Source of the DNA: Deltaproteobacteria bacterium
GTDB lineage: Bacteria; Myxococcota; JADLHZ01
Assembly (NCBI GenBank): GCA_020848545.1
Contig: JADLHZ010000122.1
Span: 1-64,000, forward strand
Length of the DNA stretch: 64,000 nt
Reading direction: 5' to 3'
Positions 1-8,716 of the stretch are shown here, one piece after another. A model generated the notes under the pieces. The model did not search any database, was not told the DNA's origin, and saw nothing but the letters and a program-made list of their open reading frames with translations. Every line of letters starts with the position of its first letter. The stretch's first letter is position 1. Made by a program: the position numbers and the translations under genes.

Positions 1-78
1 AGATCGATTCTCTCTTTGAAGCACATCTCCAATCCGTTTCACCCGACGGCACAATTCGAGAGCCAGTCCGCGCGCGTG

Positions 79-531
79 TCAGGAAGAAAATGGGATACTG
101 CCGGTGGAACAGCGTGAGAGCCGACAGGTATCAGCGATCTGAATGACGGCCGAATCAACGTTGCGATCAAGATCGTCGGGAACATCCAATGTCCAGCTGG
201 CGCCGAGGCCGCAAGGGTCCAAGGTTCTCGGGATAGGGCTTGTCTCTGTCGGTGAGGGACGCTCTGGCTCCTCGGGGTGGCCCACCATCTCTATGCCGGA
301 GAATGTGGCCGATCGTGTCTCCGGCTCGACGCATGGCTCGTCCAGCGTGGTTCGCTTGAGCGTGAGGAAGATCGTGTCGGGGGCATCGTATCTGCCGATC
401 GAAACGTTGGCCTCCTTGAGCTTGATGCTTTGCAGTGGCACCTTGCATCCTTGTCCGCTCGACACGAGGGGGATGGTGCATGCGATGGAGTGCGCAAAGA
501 TGATGGACTGGAAGAATTTCGATCGAGCCAT
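79..531 (-). CDS. hypothetical secreted protein
   Basis: A 150-residue protein of unknown function. The N-terminus (MARSKFFQSIIFAHSIACTI) looks like a signal peptide with a short basic start and a hydrophobic core, so export is inferred. The mature part has a few cysteines and no motif I recognise. It starts inside the stop of the upstream lipoprotein gene (TGATG, one shared base), so the two are probably one transcript and may work together. Codon usage is less GC-biased than in the core genes further right, which fits an accessory region next to an IS remnant. Existence is moderately supported by the signal peptide and the coupling. Confidence 0.5.
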   Translation of the reverse strand: MARSKFFQSIIFAHSIACTIPLVSSGQGCKVPLQSIKLKEANVSIGRYDAPDTIFLTLKRTTLDEPCVEPETRSATFSGIEMVGHPEEPERPSPTETSPIPRTLDPCGLGASWTLDVPDDLDRNVDSAVIQIADTCRLSRCSTGSIPFSS

Positions 532-1250
532 CAGTCGAAATCCGTCAGCGAATGCGCCGAGTCAGTCGCGCCCGTCAAAGGCGTCGCAGCAGCGGTTGCG
601 ACTTCGAAACGCCAGATGTTCGACGCATTGCCCGCTTGGTCGGCGCCGTTGAGAGCACGGCCGCTCAATGCGTAGATCACACCGCCGGCAGGATCCCACT
701 TCAGCCCTCCGAAGCCCAGGCCACGAGTGTCTTCACCTGAGTCGTGCTTCGCGCCATGACGGTCGCGATGATGGTCGCGATGATGGCGATGATCGTCATC
801 ATCGGCCGCCGGGTATTCGCGCTCCGCGACCAGCTCGACGCCGTCCCAAGTGCCGCACTGATTCGGCTGCAGGCCATTCGGGCACGCCGCAGCAGGGGAG
901 CGTCCACAGCTTGACTTCGCCGCGCGCGACACCACCTCGCCTTTTTGGTCGTGTGAGATCACGCCGTGCTCGCGCAGCTCACGGGCTGCGTGCGCAACGC
1001 AAGAGACGTAGTCGCCATGATTTTCCCACTGCGCAGCGCACGGGCACATCGACTCGATCCGGCTCGCGATCTCTGCGTCATTCAACGGCGTGGTGCTCGA
1101 GACCCCCCCCCCCCTTGGAGGCTCACCGTTCGATCGGAGATTGCCGAGCCCCGCTTCCTCGGTGCTCGAGACACGTTCTTCGATCCCCGGTGCGGTGCAC
1201 GACGCGAGCAGGATGCAGAGACAGCAAGCGACGAGGTCGAGCTTTCCCAT
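531..1250 (-). CDS. putative lipoprotein with Asp/His-rich segment
   Basis: A 239-residue protein with a type II signal peptide (hydrophobic stretch ending in LLASC at about residue 18), so it is probably a membrane-anchored lipoprotein. The middle contains several Cys residues spaced as in a small disulfide domain. An Asp/His-rich run around residues 150-165 (DDDDHRHHRDHHRDRHG) could bind metal, which is inference only. The reading frame passes through a run of 12 G on the coding strand at 1103-1114, so a one-base slip would truncate the protein. It is coupled to the small secreted protein downstream. No family recognised. Confidence 0.55.
   Translation of the reverse strand: MGKLDLVACCLCILLASCTAPGIEERVSSTEEAGLGNLRSNGEPPRGGGVSSTTPLNDAEIASRIESMCPCAAQWENHGDYVSCVAHAARELREHGVISHDQKGEVVSRAAKSSCGRSPAAACPNGLQPNQCGTWDGVELVAEREYPAADDDDHRHHRDHHRDRHGAKHDSGEDTRGLGFGGLKWDPAGGVIYALSGRALNGADQAGNASNIWRFEVATAAATPLTGATDSAHSLTDFD
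1103..1114. repeat. homopolymer of 12 C (12 G on the coding strand)
   Basis: An uninterrupted run of 12 C on the plus strand lies inside the lipoprotein gene at 531-1250. With 12 bases the frame is open; gain or loss of one base would shift the last ~180 codons. Tracts like this are slipped-strand mutation sites in other bacteria. Confidence 0.9.
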
Positions 1251-1327
1251 GGCGCGTCTTTCTTTCCGGGAAGGGTTTCCCCGTTTTTCAGCTTAGCCGA
1301 CGGTCACTCAATCGCGCCAATCGAACT

Positions 1328-1687
1328 TCAGGACGAGGGAGTCGCCTTCTTCACCGGCCACTTTCCCGTGCGCAGATATTCGGTGAACAGCCGAGCCAAC
1401 GTCACTCGGTCTGCCCGCGCGGGCGCAATGCCCATCGTGACGTGCCTTCCGTCGGTCTTGAGCGCATCGAGCAGCCGCAGCCATTTTCCGGCCTTCGACC
1501 AACGATCGAATCGACTAAACACGGTCTGCCAAGGCCCAAACGCATCAGGCAGATCCCGCCACGAAACACCCGTGCGTCGCCACCACAGCACGGCTTCGAT
1601 GAAGCGCGGGTCATTGACGCCAGGCCTTCCTGCACCGCGATGGTTGCGAAGAAACAACCTGATTTTCTGCCACTGCCGTTCGTTCAG
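1328..1687 (-). pseudogene. IS5-type transposase N-terminal fragment
   Basis: The reading frame encodes the typical N-terminal part of an IS5-family (DUF4096-like) transposase: LNERQWQKIR, then RPGVNDPRFIEAVLWW and GVSWRDLPDAFGPWQTV, then a DRWSKAGKW motif. There is no ATG: a TAG stop directly precedes the conserved LNERQW, leaving only CTG or TTG codons as starts. After about residue 75 the sequence stops resembling the family, and no DDE catalytic part follows. I read it as a decayed insertion-sequence remnant. Its exact ends cannot be set because no terminal inverted repeats were identified. Confidence 0.7.
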
Positions 1688-1913
1688 CTACACCCGTAGC
1701 GCCATTGACGGTGAACGCGCACCCTTGCGCTCACCTCGCAAGTTTTCGACATCGCCCAACTCTCACAACCGGGCGCGGACACGGGCACGTTCGCGGGAAT
1801 TCAAAGACGCGCCCTGAGTCTCCTGAGTCAGTGATTTCTACCATAATTACCGGCGACGGTTTTCGCGGCGAAGCGCTGAATGGATTTCAGACTCAGGACA
1901 CTAGGCCGTCCGC

Positions 1914-2897
1914 TCAAAACTCGGGGAATTGGCAAGCCGACGTCCACTTGGCCTTCATATGCGCCTCGCTGAGGCAGGCTTCGCCGTCTTGGAACTCGAC
2001 GGGCGTCGCGTCGTTGTGCGTGCAGGTGCAGACGCCTTCTTGGCAGTGCATCGCGTAGCCGCCGGCGGTGCCGCAGATCTTCGTCAAGCTGCATTCGTGC
2101 GCGCTCAGCGCCGCGCCCTTCTCGCACGCCGGCGTGGTGTTCACCCCAGGCTCGGTGTGCGGCTCGGTGTGCGGTGTGCCGCCGTCGCCGGTCGAAGGCG
2201 TCGTCGAGGTCGGATCGTCGTGGCCGCCGTCGAAGCAGCCGTAGCTTGCGTCGTGGCGCGCAGGACCGTCGTTGTGCGTCGACGTCGGCTCTGACGCGTT
2301 GCCCTCGGTGATCGCCGCGCCGCCGCAGACGCACCCGTAGCGAACGCCGTCGCCTTCGCGGGCCGGCCCGCCGCTATCCGGCCCGGACCCGATGTCGCCG
2401 CCGGTGTTGCCGCCGTCGCCGCCGCTGAAGGTGTCCGGGCCGGTGCTGCTCGCTTGGCACTCGTGCTCTTCGGTGAGCGCCACCGGCACTTTGATTGAGA
2501 AGCCCGGGCTCATCACGGTGACGGTGTTGCCGCTCACGGTGCCGCCGGGGAGGGCGATCCAGCTGACGCCGTTGTCGCTCGAGCTCAGCACCGCGATCGT
2601 CTTGCCGGTGCCGATCATCGTCGCGTCGAAGGGCAGCTTGATCGTCACCGCGGTGTTGAACACCTCCTTCGTCGCTTCGAACGAGTACGCCTTGCCCGCC
2701 GCCGTGATGCCGGTCGGCAGCGTGGGAGTCTTGTCGAGCACATTGATCGTCACCTCGATGTCGCCGCTGACGGCGCCCTTCGGGATTTGGACGGTCGCGC
2801 CGGCCTGGCTGATGCTGCCGCCGCTGGTGCCGACCTTTTTGTTCGAGCCGCAGTGGACGATGAGAAACGCAGAAACAGCGATGAGGATCTTATGCAC
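1914..2897 (-). CDS. ZU5-like domain lipoprotein
   Basis: A 327-residue lipoprotein. The signal peptide ends at Cys16 (FLIVHC). Residues ~25-140 carry the ZU5-type pattern seen in many myxobacterial lipoproteins: GGSISQAGATVQIPKGAVS, then alternating beta strands, ending near PGFSIKVPVAL. The following ~100 residues are Gly/Asp/Thr-rich and low in complexity. The C-terminus is Cys-rich (CEKG, ECSL, ICG, HCQEGVCTC), suggesting a small disulfide-bonded domain. It is probably anchored on the cell surface or in the periplasm; function unknown. It stands alone, divergent from the ceramidase gene. Confidence 0.75.
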   Translation of the reverse strand: MHKILIAVSAFLIVHCGSNKKVGTSGGSISQAGATVQIPKGAVSGDIEVTINVLDKTPTLPTGITAAGKAYSFEATKEVFNTAVTIKLPFDATMIGTGKTIAVLSSSDNGVSWIALPGGTVSGNTVTVMSPGFSIKVPVALTEEHECQASSTGPDTFSGGDGGNTGGDIGSGPDSGGPAREGDGVRYGCVCGGAAITEGNASEPTSTHNDGPARHDASYGCFDGGHDDPTSTTPSTGDGGTPHTEPHTEPGVNTTPACEKGAALSAHECSLTKICGTAGGYAMHCQEGVCTCTHNDATPVEFQDGEACLSEAHMKAKWTSACQFPEF

Positions 2898-2957
2898 GGG
2901 GCCTCCGCTTTCTGTGAGACCTTGTCATGATACCCCGACTCTGCAACAGCCGGGCGC

Positions 2958-3710
2958 ATGGATTTTTGGGCCTCCCGGGGGACTGTCTCTGCCGTCGATT
3001 GGTGTGAGCCGAACTACCTACATTCGCCCTACGTGGCCGAGTGGTGGAACACCTGGTCGAGCCTGCTGATCGTCGGGCTCGCGGCGTATGGCCTCTGGCA
3101 AGCGCGCCGGGCTGAGCGGCGCTTCTCGCTCGCGTTCGTGCTGCTCGCGATGGTCGGCCTCGGATCCGTCGCCTTTCACGGCACGCTTCTGAAGTCGGCG
3201 CAGGCGAGCGACGAGCTGCCGATGATCCTCTGCGGCCTCGCGTACGCGTTCATCCTCATCAACCGCAAGCGGCCCCGCGCCGCGGTCGCCGCAGTCTTGC
3301 GCCGCGAGTGGCCGCTCGTGCTCGGGCTCGTCGGCTACGCGGCGCTCGTCGTGTTCGCGTATTTCTCCCTCGCTGCGTACTTCCACTTCTTCCTCGCCGC
3401 CTACGCGCTGATCGTCACCTACTTGAGCGCCGGCAGCTTGTACCTCGTGTTCCGCGAGGATCGCCGCGACGAGATGAAGCGGCTCCTCTTCGCGTCTGTC
3501 GGTTGCTATCTCGGCGGCCTCTCGTTGCTCTGGGTGCCGGAGCACGCGCTGCTCGGCTGCGCCCACCCGCTGCAGAGTTTGCAGCTGCACGCGATCTTCC
3601 ACCTGACGTCGGCGATCGGCAGCTACTGCTGGCTGCGCATGATGATGCATCAACGCGGTGAAGCGTTCGCGGCAACCGAGCGTGCGCTTCCTGATCCCGT
3701 CCGCTGCTGA
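2958..3710 (+). CDS. alkaline ceramidase-like membrane hydrolase
   Basis: A 250-residue multi-pass membrane protein of the alkaline ceramidase (ACER/CREST) family, which splits ceramide into sphingoid base and fatty acid. The residues known from human ACER3 are all present with matching spacing. The calcium site is D14, W15, E17, N19 and E28 (DWCEPNY...AEWW). The zinc site is S70 and H74 (SVAFHGTL), D85, and H211/H215 (LHAIFH). Seven hydrophobic segments are visible. Myxobacteria make ceramide-type lipids, so a role in sphingolipid turnover is plausible. It is followed on the same strand by the DUF455 gene after 35 bases. Confidence 0.85.
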   Translation: MDFWASRGTVSAVDWCEPNYLHSPYVAEWWNTWSSLLIVGLAAYGLWQARRAERRFSLAFVLLAMVGLGSVAFHGTLLKSAQASDELPMILCGLAYAFILINRKRPRAAVAAVLRREWPLVLGLVGYAALVVFAYFSLAAYFHFFLAAYALIVTYLSAGSLYLVFREDRRDEMKRLLFASVGCYLGGLSLLWVPEHALLGCAHPLQSLQLHAIFHLTSAIGSYCWLRMMMHQRGEAFAATERALPDPVRC

Positions 3711-3745
3711 CTTGGGCCGAATAGGATTGCCAAATCCAAGCGGCC

Positions 3746-4573
3746 GTGCTCGTGGCGGTGGCCGTGGCCGAAGCCTTTGCAACGATCGACACCTGGGCCG
3801 AGCGCTATCTGCTCAGCGCGGATCTCGCGCACAAGCAGGCGCCGCCGCCGCTCCCAGAGCGCTTCGCAACGACGCAGGTGCCGGTTCGCATCGCTGCTCC
3901 CGGCCGTCCGCCCGAGCTCGTGCCGGCGAAGCGCGGTGATCGCTTGCCGCGGCCGAAGGCACTTCGCGAGCGGAAGCACCGCGCCAAGGTCCTGCACGCG
4001 TTCTGGCACCATGAGCTGCAAGCCGCGGAGCTGATGTGCTGGGCGGCGCTCGCGTTCAGAGACACGCCGGAGGAATTTCGCCGAGGCCTGATGCGCATTT
4101 GCCTCGACGAGATCCGCCACATGCGCCTCTACAGCGAGCACTTGGCGACGCTCGGCTTCTCTATCGGCGACTTTCCCGTGCGCGATTGGTTCTGGTCGCG
4201 CGTGCCGCAGTGCAGGGATCCGATCGCGTTCGTAGCCGTGATGGGCATGGGCCTCGAAGCGGCGAACCTGGAGCACGCGACCGCCTTCGCCGCGCACTTT
4301 CGCGCGGCCGGAGACGAAGTCGCGGCGTGCATGCAAGAGCAGATCGGCGCCGACGAGGTGGCGCACGTGCGCTTCGCGACGCGGTGGTTCGAGACGTGGA
4401 CCGGCGGATGCGATTTCGACGCGTGGCTTCGGGCGCTGCCGCCGCCGTGGTCGCCGATGGTGTTGCGTGGGGATCCGCTGGCGATCGACGCGCGCGCGCG
4501 GGCCGGCATGAGCGCGGCGTTCTTGCAGAAGCTCAGCGCGTACGTGCCGGAGGCGAAGGGCCGCGGGTCGTGA
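3746..4573 (+). CDS. DUF455 family ferritin-like protein
   Basis: A 275-residue protein with the DUF455 ferritin-like pattern. Candidate di-iron ligands sit in four helices: HHELQAAELM (E90/E95), LDEIRHMRLYSEH (E122, H125), GLEAANLEHATAF (E171, E177) and GADEVAHVRFATRWF (E204, H207). Relatives include MiaE-like diiron oxygenases, but the substrate of this family is not established. The start is a GTG. The stop overlaps the GTG of the next gene (GTGA), so it is translationally coupled to an ATP-grasp-like protein, which hints at a joint pathway. Confidence 0.75.
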   Translation: MLVAVAVAEAFATIDTWAERYLLSADLAHKQAPPPLPERFATTQVPVRIAAPGRPPELVPAKRGDRLPRPKALRERKHRAKVLHAFWHHELQAAELMCWAALAFRDTPEEFRRGLMRICLDEIRHMRLYSEHLATLGFSIGDFPVRDWFWSRVPQCRDPIAFVAVMGMGLEAANLEHATAFAAHFRAAGDEVAACMQEQIGADEVAHVRFATRWFETWTGGCDFDAWLRALPPPWSPMVLRGDPLAIDARARAGMSAAFLQKLSAYVPEAKGRGS

Positions 4574-5418
4574 GCGCGTTCGCGTGGGTGATGAACCTCG
4601 ACGCCGACTTCGAGCTCGCACGCCGCGGCTACTCGACGCCGGCGAAGCTAGCGGCGGATCTGCTGCGCCACGGCGGAGCGGCGCGTGCGCTGCTCGGCGA
4701 AGGCGACGTGCTGATCGGCGGCGCGCTCGCCGGCGAAGCGATCGCCAATCCGTCTCGCTACCTTGGCCGGGCGTTCTGTCCGACGCAGAAGGCGATCGCG
4801 ATCATGCGGCGCGCCGGCGTCGAGCCCGAGGCGCATCCGGACGAGGCCGTCCTGCGCCGCGTGAACCACCGGCGTTTTGCCTGCGCGCTCGGCGGCGGCC
4901 TGCGCGAGCAGCGCTACGTCGAGACGCGCGCCGAGCTCGAGGCGGCGCTCGCGGGCGGTCCGAAGCTCTTGAAGCGGCCGCTCGCATTTGCCGGCCGTGG
5001 CCAGCTGCGCGTGAGTGGCGCGCTCGGCGAAAAGGACGACGCATGGATCGCGGCGTCGCTACGCGAGGACGGCCTCGTCGTCGAGCCGCTCGTCACCCCG
5101 TCGCTCGAGGTCAGCGTGCACGGCTTCGTCACAAAGGACGGCGCCTGCGCGCTCGGCCGGATCTGCGTGCAGGCGACGAACGGGCGTGGAGTCTTTCGCA
5201 GCGCGCGCCTCGCCGATCGCGCAGATCTTCGCACCGACGAAGCGCGCGCGCTGCTGATCGCCGCCGAGCGCACGGCCGCGGCCCTGCGAGACACGGGCTA
5301 CTTCGGGCCCTTCGGCATCGATGGGTACCGCTACGAGCGCGGCTTCTGCGCGCTCTCCGAGATCAACGCGCGCTACACGATGGCGTTCGCGATCGGCTTC
5401 GGGCAAGGTCAAAGCTGA
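4570..5418 (+). CDS. ATP-grasp-like protein
   Basis: A 282-residue protein starting with a GTG that overlaps the DUF455 stop. The C-terminal half has ATP-grasp features: EPLVTPSLEVSVHGFV (acidic/lid strand), a GYFGPFGIDGYRY segment and the metal-binding end motif ALSEINARYTM with Glu and Asn. The N-terminal part resembles a preATP-grasp fold (LARRGYSTPAKLAADLL). ATP-grasp enzymes join a carboxylate to an amine or thiol using ATP; the substrate cannot be inferred here. Coupling to DUF455 suggests a ligation plus oxidation pair. The family call is moderate. Confidence 0.6.
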   Translation: MSAFAWVMNLDADFELARRGYSTPAKLAADLLRHGGAARALLGEGDVLIGGALAGEAIANPSRYLGRAFCPTQKAIAIMRRAGVEPEAHPDEAVLRRVNHRRFACALGGGLREQRYVETRAELEAALAGGPKLLKRPLAFAGRGQLRVSGALGEKDDAWIAASLREDGLVVEPLVTPSLEVSVHGFVTKDGACALGRICVQATNGRGVFRSARLADRADLRTDEARALLIAAERTAAALRDTGYFGPFGIDGYRYERGFCALSEINARYTMAFAIGFGQGQS

Positions 5419-5422
5419 TAGC

Positions 5423-5944
5423 TCAACGCGGCGGCTCGTCGGTCGCGCGATCGATCAAGGCGCCGACGCTCTGCTCGATCTTGCGGCCGAGCTTCTTACC
5501 GCGCTCGCGCCACCGCTTGCTGCGCACGCGCCGCTCCGCACGCTTCACGAGCTTGTCGTTATTCGGCGTGACGAACGCGACGACATGAACGATGAGCCAC
5601 AGGCTCCAGAAAAAGAACGGCCAGATCACCCAGCTCGGGCCGCCGGTGCGTACGTCGATGAAGGCGAGCGTGGCGTTGACGATGAAGAACGCAAACAGGT
5701 GCGAGCGCAACGCAGAACGCCGCTCGGCGCGGATGTCGCGCAGCGCCGTCGCCAGCTCGCCCTCGCGATCGATCTCGCCGATCGCGCGCTCGACCTTCGC
5801 GGCGTCGAGGCCGAGCTCCTTGGCGGTCTCGAAGAGCTCACGCTCGCTGAGATCATCCGGCGTTTCTTGAGCGCCGCTGCGCTCTCGCTCGGCGCGGCGC
5901 AAGATGTCGCGCACTTGCTCGGTCGTGTAGCGGCGCTCGGTCAT
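5423..5944 (-). CDS. 2TM domain membrane protein
   Basis: A 173-residue protein. The N-terminal ~70 residues are soluble and helical (MTERRYTTEQVRDILRRAER, then DLSERELFETAKELGLD), like the 'YTxEE' segment often found before 2TM domains. Residues ~82-125 hold two hydrophobic helices (FAFFIVNATLAFID and WPFFFWSLWLIVHVVAF), followed by a basic tail. The ATG at 5944 is chosen because the longer frame would overlap the divergent gene and lacks motif support. Function unknown. Confidence 0.65.
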   Translation of the reverse strand: MTERRYTTEQVRDILRRAERERSGAQETPDDLSERELFETAKELGLDAAKVERAIGEIDREGELATALRDIRAERRSALRSHLFAFFIVNATLAFIDVRTGGPSWVIWPFFFWSLWLIVHVVAFVTPNNDKLVKRAERRVRSKRWRERGKKLGRKIEQSVGALIDRATDEPPR

Positions 5945-5990
5945 GTCTACGGATGTTGCCCCGCCGCAGCGCGCGTGGCTACGATCTCCC

Positions 5991-6887
5991 ATGCTCATCG
6001 CGCTCGCGCTCCTCGTCGCCGCCGACTGCTCGCCGAAGAACCCGCTGGTCGCGCATGCGTTGAAGGGCGGCTACGCAAAGAGCGCCGCCGCCGTGCCCAT
6101 GATCACCTACTACGTGCTGCCGGTCGAAGGTTCGCTCGCCGGCATCGAGTGCTTCGGCGGCTTGGAGTCGCTCGACGCGGCCGCTCGGAAGCTCACGGAC
6201 GTGCGGCCGCTCGCTGGTCTCTCGAAGCTGAAGGTGCTGCGCGTGCGCAATAATCAACTGAAGAGCGTGGCCCCGCTCGCGGGGCTCGTCGCGCTCGAGA
6301 CGCTCGATCTCGGCGACAATCAGATTGCCGACGTGAGCCCGCTCACGTCCCTCGCGCGCTTGAAAGAGCTGCGCCTCGAGAATAATCAGATCGTCGACGT
6401 CGCGGCGCTCGGCAAGCTCGCCGAGCTCGAGGAGCTCAACTTGGATCGCAATCGCATCGCCGACGCGCGGCCGCTGCTCGCGTTGAAGAAGCTGAGCACC
6501 TTGAACCTCGATCGCAACACGATCGCCGACGTGCCGGCGCTGCGCAAGGCCGGGCTGGCGATCAGCGAATACTCGCATCAGTACAAAGGAAGCTGCGCGT
6601 CGATCCTCGCGCGGGCGAAGGAGGGGAAGCCTGCGCAGGCTCAGTTTGCGATCTGTCCGCCGTGGGAGGATGCACAGACGGCGCCGTTTGCGCCCCGCGG
6701 TGGCCATTGCCGCGTGGAGCGCATCTGCAACGGGCTGGTCGGCGTCGACTGCAACTCGGCGATCGACGGGCCTTACGATTACTTCGAGCTCGGCACCTGG
6801 AAGCTCGTCGCCAACTGTGGCGGCGCGTGCATGGGCGGCCGCTGCACGAACTGTCCGCCGAAGGAGATGGCCTGCCCGCGCTATTGA
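5991..6887 (+). CDS. secreted leucine-rich-repeat protein
   Basis: A 298-residue protein with a short hydrophobic N-terminus (MLIALALLVAADC) suggesting export. Residues ~60-185 form about six internalin-type leucine-rich repeats of ~22 residues, with the pattern LxxLxxLxLxxNxIxDxxPL (for example LETLDLGDNQIADVSPL). A C-terminal domain of ~100 residues contains several Cys (GGHCRVERICNG, CGGACMGGRCTNCPP), probably disulfide bonded. LRRs usually bind protein partners. The ATG at 5991 is preferred over 5943 because it begins directly at the signal peptide. Function unknown. Confidence 0.75.
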   Translation: MLIALALLVAADCSPKNPLVAHALKGGYAKSAAAVPMITYYVLPVEGSLAGIECFGGLESLDAAARKLTDVRPLAGLSKLKVLRVRNNQLKSVAPLAGLVALETLDLGDNQIADVSPLTSLARLKELRLENNQIVDVAALGKLAELEELNLDRNRIADARPLLALKKLSTLNLDRNTIADVPALRKAGLAISEYSHQYKGSCASILARAKEGKPAQAQFAICPPWEDAQTAPFAPRGGHCRVERICNGLVGVDCNSAIDGPYDYFELGTWKLVANCGGACMGGRCTNCPPKEMACPRY

Positions 6888-6896
6888 CGCAGGCGA

Positions 6897-7274
6897 TCAT
6901 GCTCGCTGCGCTTGCCGCAGGAGCACGACGCCGAGCACGATCATGCCGGGACCACCGGGCGCGTGTTGAAACGCGATGAGACCGGCGTCGTGCTGCACCG
7001 CGAGCACGAAGTCGCCGATCGGGATCGGCGCGAGCGCGAGCATCAGATAGCCGAGCGCGCGCCGTTGCCCTGAAGCAGCGAGCGCGAGGATCAACACGCC
7101 GGCCGTGAGCTCACGCAGGCCGGCCACGTGCTGCCACACGGGATCGCCTTGGCTCTCGGGTAGCCCGTAGAGCGCGGCGGCGGTCTTCGGCGCGACCAGC
7201 AACACGACGCCGACGAGCGTCACCATCACGCCGAGCGCGAACGACGCGTAGACCGGAAGCTGCGCGCGGCTCAC
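6897..7274 (-). CDS. DUF4267-like membrane protein
   Basis: A 125-residue integral membrane protein with four hydrophobic helices (around residues 10-30, 48-66, 70-90 and 105-120). The layout matches the DUF4267 family of small four-helix proteins of unknown function: a GLRELTAGVLILAL segment after helix 1, and a DFVLAVQHDA loop. Its GTG start overlaps the stop of the upstream trypsin-like protease gene (GTGA), so the two are co-translated. Any functional link to the protease is unknown. Confidence 0.65.
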   Translation of the reverse strand: MSRAQLPVYASFALGVMVTLVGVVLLVAPKTAAALYGLPESQGDPVWQHVAGLRELTAGVLILALAASGQRRALGYLMLALAPIPIGDFVLAVQHDAGLIAFQHAPGGPGMIVLGVVLLRQAQRA

Positions 7275-8716
7275 CGCTGCTTACGGGCGCGGCGGCGGAG
7301 CGCCGCGGCGATCGCCACGAGCGCGATCCACGCGTTGCTGGCGCCCGCCTGTGCGCAACCGGGCGCCACGCCGGCGGTGACGCCGTTGGGGTCGACGTTC
7401 GCCGGACCCACGCCGGTCGGCCCAGTCGGAGCCACGGGCTTGTCGGCGCAGAAGCGGACCTTGCCGTCTTTGCCGCTGCACGCTTGGTTCTTCCCGCAGT
7501 CGTCGTCGCTCGCGCACTCGACCTGGCAGCGCGCGGCCGCGCAGACGTTGCCCGAGCCGCAGTAGGTCTCGCCCTTCGTGCACTTGTCGCCGAGCTCGGC
7601 TTCATCGAGCTCCGGGTAGAGGCAGAGCTTGTTGCGGCACTCGAGGCCGCTCGGGCACTTTTGGCCCGCGTCGCATTTCGCCGAGCAGTAGTAGTAGTCG
7701 TGCTGATCGTCGGTCCGGCACTCGCGGCCCGGACACTGATCTTTGGTCTCGCATTGTTCGCCGGCCTCCTTGCAGTCGGGATCGGGCGTGGCGCACGAGC
7801 CCGTGGCGCAAACGTCGTCGCCCGCGCACGCCGGATCGCAGTCCGGATCGTCGGCCGGATCGGGGCAGCTGTCGTTGCAGGTGCCGTCGGCGGGGCACAC
7901 GCAGTCGATGTCCGGCGTCGTGCAGCCTTGCTTGCACAAGCCGTCGCGCGCGCACGTCGGCGTCTCTTTCTCGCTCAGCCACTGCGAGATGAACGAGGCG
8001 TAGGTGTCAACGCGCGTGTAGTAGCCATGATACTGGCACTGGCCTTCGCCGAAGGAGGTGACGCCGATGATGCGCTCGACGCCGTCCGGAAAGGTGTAGA
8101 GCGCCGGGCCGCCCGAGTCGCCGAAGCAGGCGCCCTTGTTCTTCGTTTGATCGAAGGTGACGAGCAGGTTGTCGACGTCGGAGATGCCGACGGTGACTTC
8201 GTACTTCTCGCCGTCGGTCTGGCGATCGTCGCGCACGCCGTAGCCGACGAGGCGCGCGCTCTTGCCGACGAGGCTCGAGATGTTCGCCATGTTCCATTGC
8301 TTCTGCTTGCCGCCCGGCGCTTTCTCGAGCAGCACGAGGGCGATGTCGTAGCCGGCGCCGGTGTTGTTCGGGTTGTAGCTCGGGTGCTGGCGCCACTCCT
8401 TGGCCTTGATGAAGCTCGACTGCGGCGTCGACCAAATGTCGGCCGTGTTTGTGGCGTAGATCGAGTCTGCTTCCACGCAGTGGGCAGCGGTGAGCAGCGT
8501 GCGCGCGCCGATGAGCGTCGCCGTGCAGATGCCGCCGCTGTTCCCCATGTGCAGCATCATGCCGAAGACTTCGGAGTCGTCGCTGCCGGCGGGAGTGCCG
8601 CCGATGATCGACTGCGCGAGCTCGCCCGCCGCGAGATCGACGGACGGAGTGCTTTGACGAACGGGACCGCAGGCGAGCGAAAGACAGACGATCGGCAGCA
8701 GCGGGCGCAAGCGCAT
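7271..8716 (-). CDS. trypsin-like serine protease, MYXO-CTERM-like
   Basis: A 481-residue secreted S1-family protease. The signal peptide ends in a lipobox-like CLSLAC. The mature trypsin domain starts at IIGG (residue ~37), and the full catalytic triad is visible: H79 in LTAAHC, D124 in YDIALVLL, S201 in GDSGGP. Residues ~255-425 form a Cys-rich stalk with repeated short CxxxxxC units like EGF/DPDC spacers. The C-terminus (GCAQAG, a hydrophobic helix, then RRRARKQR) resembles the MYXO-CTERM sorting signal, which predicts surface anchoring after processing. It is co-translated with the DUF4267 protein. Confidence 0.9.
   Translation of the reverse strand: MRLRPLLPIVCLSLACGPVRQSTPSVDLAAGELAQSIIGGTPAGSDDSEVFGMMLHMGNSGGICTATLIGARTLLTAAHCVEADSIYATNTADIWSTPQSSFIKAKEWRQHPSYNPNNTGAGYDIALVLLEKAPGGKQKQWNMANISSLVGKSARLVGYGVRDDRQTDGEKYEVTVGISDVDNLLVTFDQTKNKGACFGDSGGPALYTFPDGVERIIGVTSFGEGQCQYHGYYTRVDTYASFISQWLSEKETPTCARDGLCKQGCTTPDIDCVCPADGTCNDSCPDPADDPDCDPACAGDDVCATGSCATPDPDCKEAGEQCETKDQCPGRECRTDDQHDYYYCSAKCDAGQKCPSGLECRNKLCLYPELDEAELGDKCTKGETYCGSGNVCAAARCQVECASDDDCGKNQACSGKDGKVRFCADKPVAPTGPTGVGPANVDPNGVTAGVAPGCAQAGASNAWIALVAIAAALRRRARKQR

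Noticed and set aside
755-800. GATGATGGTCGC-type microrepeats as a DNA element
   Set aside because: They encode the Asp/His-rich run of the lipoprotein; no evidence for an independent function.
668-1817. Long plus-strand open frames opposite the lipoprotein and IS remnant
   Set aside because: Arg/Ser-rich, no start context or motif; antisense to better-supported genes and explained by high GC.
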